From assembly GCF_037975245.1 (NCBI RefSeq), contig NC_092576.1, positions 6,002,001 through 6,062,000 on the forward strand: a stretch of 60,000 nucleotides of DNA, read 5' to 3'. Source of the stretch: Apostichopus japonicus (taxonomy: Eukaryota > Echinodermata > Holothuroidea > Aspidochirotida > Stichopodidae). The notes below the pieces were generated by a model. It did no database searches, had not been told where the DNA came from, and saw only the letters and a program-made list of their open reading frames with translations. Of this stretch, positions 56,901-60,000 are shown in pieces. Both the position numbers and the translations under genes were made by a program. The stretch's first letter is position 1. Every line of letters starts with the position of its first letter.

Positions 56901-59900
56901 TTACTGAAATACCATTAGCACTGAAGCCACTTTCATTGTGAGTATATATATCTTATCGGTCTAACTACACTGCATCACATTAAGACCCTATAATAAAGCT
57001 ATGAATAAATATAAATAACATGCAGTGTCCACCTGACAACTGGATGTCATTTGGTAATTACAGTCAGTAACATAGTGTTTTCAGTTAATCATCTAACTAT
57101 AATATCTTTGTGAGTAACAAGCTAAATCTGACATTTCCTATTGAAATATTTAACAAAGAATACCGACTTCCCTGCGCCCTTTAATTGTTAGTAAACCCAA
57201 CACAATTAATAAAAGACCAAATAAACATGCCTAATACTTTCTTGCTGGACAATATGATTTAAATACGTCTTTCTTTTCATACGTCTTTCTTTTGCAGACA
57301 AACCACCTGAACCGTACCCAACCATTGATGCTACTGGATGTTACCAGAAATCATTATGCTTTTTAGAATTAAACGCTGCTTCAAGTTTAAGTTGTAATGT
57401 TTTACGAGTAGGTGAAGTATTAGATGATTTGTCATGGACGTTAAGAACTAACACTGGGGATGGACAGATCTCTGCTCAGTCGAAAGCTGTAACAACCAGT
57501 GTCAATGAATTACAATCTTACTATACTGTTGTGAATATTTCGTTACAAACCTCTCTCTCATTACGTGTATTCGTCTGTGCAGCGAGGAGCAATGTGTGTG
57601 AGGTAGGTAACACTGAAATTACGATACTGGTTGAAAGCGGGACACTGGAAGCATTTAGCCAACCTCTACTTGTAACTCCTAATGAAAGAGTGGTTATGAA
57701 CTGCGGGGAAGATGTGTCATTCTTTGTATGGAAAAAAGTGGGTCAGACGGAAGAAATCATAGCATTTGGAACTAAAAGTATGAGTGAAGTTATGATCCCT
57801 GATGGGTTCACATTGCAAAATAGCTCTCTTGTCATTAACACGGCTGGAAAACCTACCCTTGGCACGTACACGTGTGTTTATAGCACTGACGGTGTTACAA
57901 CGAAATTTGCATCAACTGATGTAACTCTTCAAGGTAAGAACTAAGTTAAAGTACGAGAACTTCCCAATTACTATTTATTTGCAGGTTAAATTGTTTGTGG
58001 TGTGCCAGTTTACTTAGAAAACCTGAACTTAAAGAATGCTTTTCTTGTTTTAATTGGAACTGAAGGACAAGGGTTGCTGGTGAAGTGACATAGTACTACA
58101 AAAATAACTAATATGTACTTTTCTTTTATACGGTGTATAGTTTTGGATACCGATTTGATATACCCCTATATATCATTCACATGCATGTTTGGGCTACCAT
58201 GAACCTATTAAACATAGCTGTGTTGATATGTTATCTGCAGATGATGTCAACTTGTATTTGGAATTGTTGATGTTCATGTTTGACCATTTCTCTTGGCATT
58301 TCAGAGGAGGAAGGACGAACTGGTAGGATTGGTGTTGTTGTGTTCTTTGTGTTCTTGTTTTTGATTTTCATCGGAGTCTTCTTCTATCGACGTAAAGGTA
58401 ATTGACTGATTAATCAGTAAATATCAAGCTTACTCTGAAGTATCTAATAAACTCCTGTTTAATTGACTGATTGATTTTCGGTTATGGTTTCTTTTGCAAT
58501 CAGACTGTTGTCGAGGCTTACTTAGATAACTCTAGACTGTGAAATCAGTTTTCCCGATCAGGTATCTCTGCTTAATCAATTTATACTTAAATACTTCGAA
58601 GCCATTGAAATATGTGATACCTGAATAACTCGTTTAGCCTTTCCTTGCCCCACTAACGGCTATTCCATGTTCCCATCATTGGTAAGACATTGTGTAAACT
58701 CCGACTTGTAGCATGAGGGGTGGGGTGGGGGTCTTCCATTGCAATAATAGGGCAGACCATGCAAATTACATCCCCGTACACTAGCTTGAGGGTGGGATTG
58801 GGCCTCCCATTGCAATAATAGGGCATCCCATGCAGATTACACCCCCTCCCCACTATAACGAGGGGGTCAGATTGCAAACGCGTACAGTAGCATGAGGTGT
58901 GGGATGAGGGTATTCCATTGCAATAATAGGGCAGACCATGCAAATTACATCCCCGTACACTAGCTTGAGGGTGGGATGGGGCCCTCCCATTGCAATAATA
59001 GGGCATCCCATGCAGATTACACCCCCTCCCCACGTAAACTTTAATGAGGAAGGTATTCCATTGCAATAATAGGGAAGACCATGCAAATTACATCCCCGTA
59101 CACTAGCTTGAGGGGTGGGATGAGGGTCTTCCAAAGCAATAATAGGGCATCTCTCACATATTACATCCCCCATATTCATTTGACTTAGCCTCTCCCAGAT
59201 GTTCTTTATGACCTCTTAACCTTTCCTGGTATAGAATTCTGGAAATGTTTTCCTGTGATTCATGTTCTATCACGAGATAAATAGATGAAATAGCATATAC
59301 AATTTTTTAAACTATTGACCAGAAAAAAATGGCTGCATAACTTATTCGTTAAGACACACAATCCAAAATCATACTTTAGTCAAGACTTTAGTCAACGAGA
59401 TACGTTATCAGCATGTAAGATCAACACATTAAATAGCATTAATATATAAAATAACATAAATAGATGGAATAGCATAGATATATTTTTTTTAAGCTACTGA
59501 CCAGAAAAAAATGACTGCATAACTTATTCGTTAAGACACACAGCCCAAAATCAGACTTTAGTCAACGAGGTATATGTTATCAATATGAACGATTTAAATA
59601 TGAAATAGCATAAATCGATGAAATAGCCAAAAAACATTAAGAAGTAAAGATAGCATATATAGATGAACAGATGCAATAGATTAAACGGATGATTAAACGT
59701 AAAATTAAACGGATAAAACAGGTGAAATGAATGATTAATATATGAAATATATGAAATAGATTAAACAGATGCAATAGGTGAAGTAGATGAACTAGATAAA
59801 ATAGATGAAATAGATCAGAAAGATGAAATAGATCGAATAGATTAAATATATGAAATAGATCCGATAAATTGGACAGATTTGATAGGTTAGTTATAGAGAG

Positions 59901-60000
59901 ATTAGAAATATTAGGTATATTGATAAGATTAAATTGATTGTGCTATTTAAACGTTACTATACATGAACATGCTGACATAAAACTAGGCAATTAACAGAGC
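53927..60000 (+). CDS. Ig-superfamily receptor gene 2 (span, 3' end outside window)
   Basis: Paralogue of the gene at 29343. Visible exons: signal peptide (53927-53981), V-like domain twice (54502-54831 and 55881-56210), two-Ig-domain exon (57298-57933), and TM exon (58305-58397). All junctions are phase 1, so every combination (2a only, 2b only, or both) stays in frame. No stops or frameshifts are seen, unlike gene 1. The predicted product is a single-pass membrane protein of three or four Ig domains. Tail exons equivalent to those at 34.1-40.4 kb should lie beyond the window. A role in recognition of self, partner or microbe is inferred from architecture and duplication, not shown. Confidence 0.8.
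54028..55403. repeat. 1.38-kb tandem duplication, copy 1
   Basis: Pairs with 55404-56783 at an offset of about 1378-1379 bp. Includes intron 1 sequence, exon 2a and part of intron 2. Few differences, so the event is recent. Confidence 0.9.
54502..54831 (+). CDS. Ig gene 2 exon 2a: V-like Ig domain
   Basis: 330 bp, phase 1-1 (acceptor AATAACAG, donor G|GTAAGT). GTVVSSDKCQTPQYLQLGKK, MISCNFPGG with B-strand Cys, FWYNSS with the core Trp, ESGEYGVQPDGSLVINKVS. The position of the F-strand Cys holds no cysteine (TYFGVSTL), as in the other two V exons. Differs from exon 2b at nine bases, five of which change an amino acid. Confidence 0.9.
55404..56783. repeat. 1.38-kb tandem duplication, copy 2
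   Basis: Second copy, ending around GATGAAAAAAAAAGAG. The junction between copies has the A-run GATGAAAAAAAGAGACTGGG at 55390-55407. Confidence 0.9.
55881..56210 (+). CDS. Ig gene 2 exon 2b: duplicated V-like Ig domain
   Basis: 330 bp, intact, same splice signals as 2a. Changes relative to 2a: Asp to Tyr in SEDRQ, Asn to Thr in SNQHN, Ser to Leu in GVSTL, Thr to Asn in ATTED, Val to Leu in VRVVV; four further base changes are silent. Either a second V domain in one protein or an alternative exon. Confidence 0.9.
56784..57297 (+). other. Ig gene 2 intron before exon 3
   Basis: No exon. Ends in a duplicated pyrimidine-rich stretch (ACGTCTTTCTTTTCAT twice) and TTTGCAG. Confidence 0.6.
57298..57933 (+). 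CDS. Ig gene 2 exon 3: two Ig domains
   Basis: 636 bp, phase 1-1, fully open. First domain: LSCNVLRVG, LSWTLR, then LRVFVCAARS with the second Cys. Second domain: VVMNCGEDVSFFVWKKVG, SLVINTAG, and the canonical GTYTCVYST. Both have the Cys-Trp-Cys core of C2/I-type Ig folds. Two domains in one exon is less usual than one domain per exon. Donor G|GTAAGA. Confidence 0.9.
58305..58397 (+). CDS. Ig gene 2 exon 4: transmembrane helix
   Basis: 93 bp, phase 1-1. EEEGRTGR, then VVVFFVFLFLIFIGVFF, then YRRK. Donor G|GTAATT. Confidence 0.85.
58710..59175. repeat. Intronic ~70-bp minisatellite, expanded
   Basis: About six units of the repeat with CATTGCAATAATAGGGCA and ATTACATCCCCGTACACTAG, some with a CCCCCTCCCCAC variant. 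Gene 1 has about two units at the same place. Minus-strand open frames across it are a by-product of the repeat period. Confidence 0.9.
59176..59639. other. Ig gene 2 intron, duplicated AT-rich part
   Basis: A block of about 150-190 bp is repeated (around 59288-59420 and 59468-59600, both with CTGACCAG/ATTGACCAG, AAAAAAATG and GTTAAGACACAC). It is related to 33.6 and 35.0 kb of gene 1. Confidence 0.65.
59640..59945. repeat. ~9-bp period minisatellite, second locus
   Basis: Units like AGATGAAAT, AGATTAAAC. Homologous in kind and position to 35095-35610. Followed by ACATGAACATGCTGACATAA, which matches 33714 and 35634 and precedes the tail exon in gene 1. Confidence 0.85.

Noticed and set aside
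58653-59179. Minus-strand frames with repeated CPIIAME-like peptide
   Set aside because: They follow the intronic minisatellite of the Ig gene; no independent support.

Overview
This is a eukaryotic, AT-rich, intron-bearing animal window dominated by repeats. There is no bacterial-type gene organisation. GT-AG splice sites with consistent phases, an intact CR1/L2-like LINE, P-element and Mutator-like (MULE) remains, and a foldback transposon resembling the sea-urchin TU elements all point to a marine invertebrate. An echinoderm, perhaps a sea cucumber, is the best guess, but this is inference and no species is proven.

Layout. 0-9.4 kb: a decayed LINE reverse-transcriptase scrap (minus strand), then a long repeat unit (77-bp tandem array, decayed body, (TA)n, and a region ending near a retroviral-type primer-binding site). 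9.4-12.5 kb: remains of a MULE transposon with a Ulp1/SENP-type C48 protease followed by a broken transposase. 14.8-22.3 kb: a 7.5-kb foldback element whose two arms are inverted arrays of a 180-bp satellite. Its centre carries a nested ~0.7-kb MITE. 22.4-27.2 kb: an apparently intact 972-codon LINE lying between the arms of an older palindromic element. 27.3-40.4 kb: immunoglobulin-superfamily receptor gene 1 (signal peptide, three Ig domains, transmembrane helix, cytoplasmic-tail exons), with one frameshift in exon 3. 40.6-44.4 kb: a tRNA-derived SINE pair, (TA)n and unassigned DNA. 44.4-49.8 kb: a second copy of the 2.7-9.4 kb repeat unit, with a gag scrap. 50.0-53.4 kb: a decayed P element inserted in the 5' flank of Ig gene 2. 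53.9 kb to the end: Ig gene 2, in frame as far as it is visible, with its V-type exon duplicated in tandem. The gene runs off the window.

The only conventional host genes are the two paralogous Ig receptors, which lie about 24.6 kb apart (exon 1 to exon 1). They share exon phases (all phase 1 through the TM exon), intron sequence, an intronic ~70-bp minisatellite and 5' flanks, so they arose by segmental duplication. Later changes (frameshift, V-exon duplication, tail-exon duplication, minisatellite growth, P-element insertion) show a locus under active rearrangement, as expected of a receptor family expanding by birth and death. A role in recognition or immunity is inference from architecture only.
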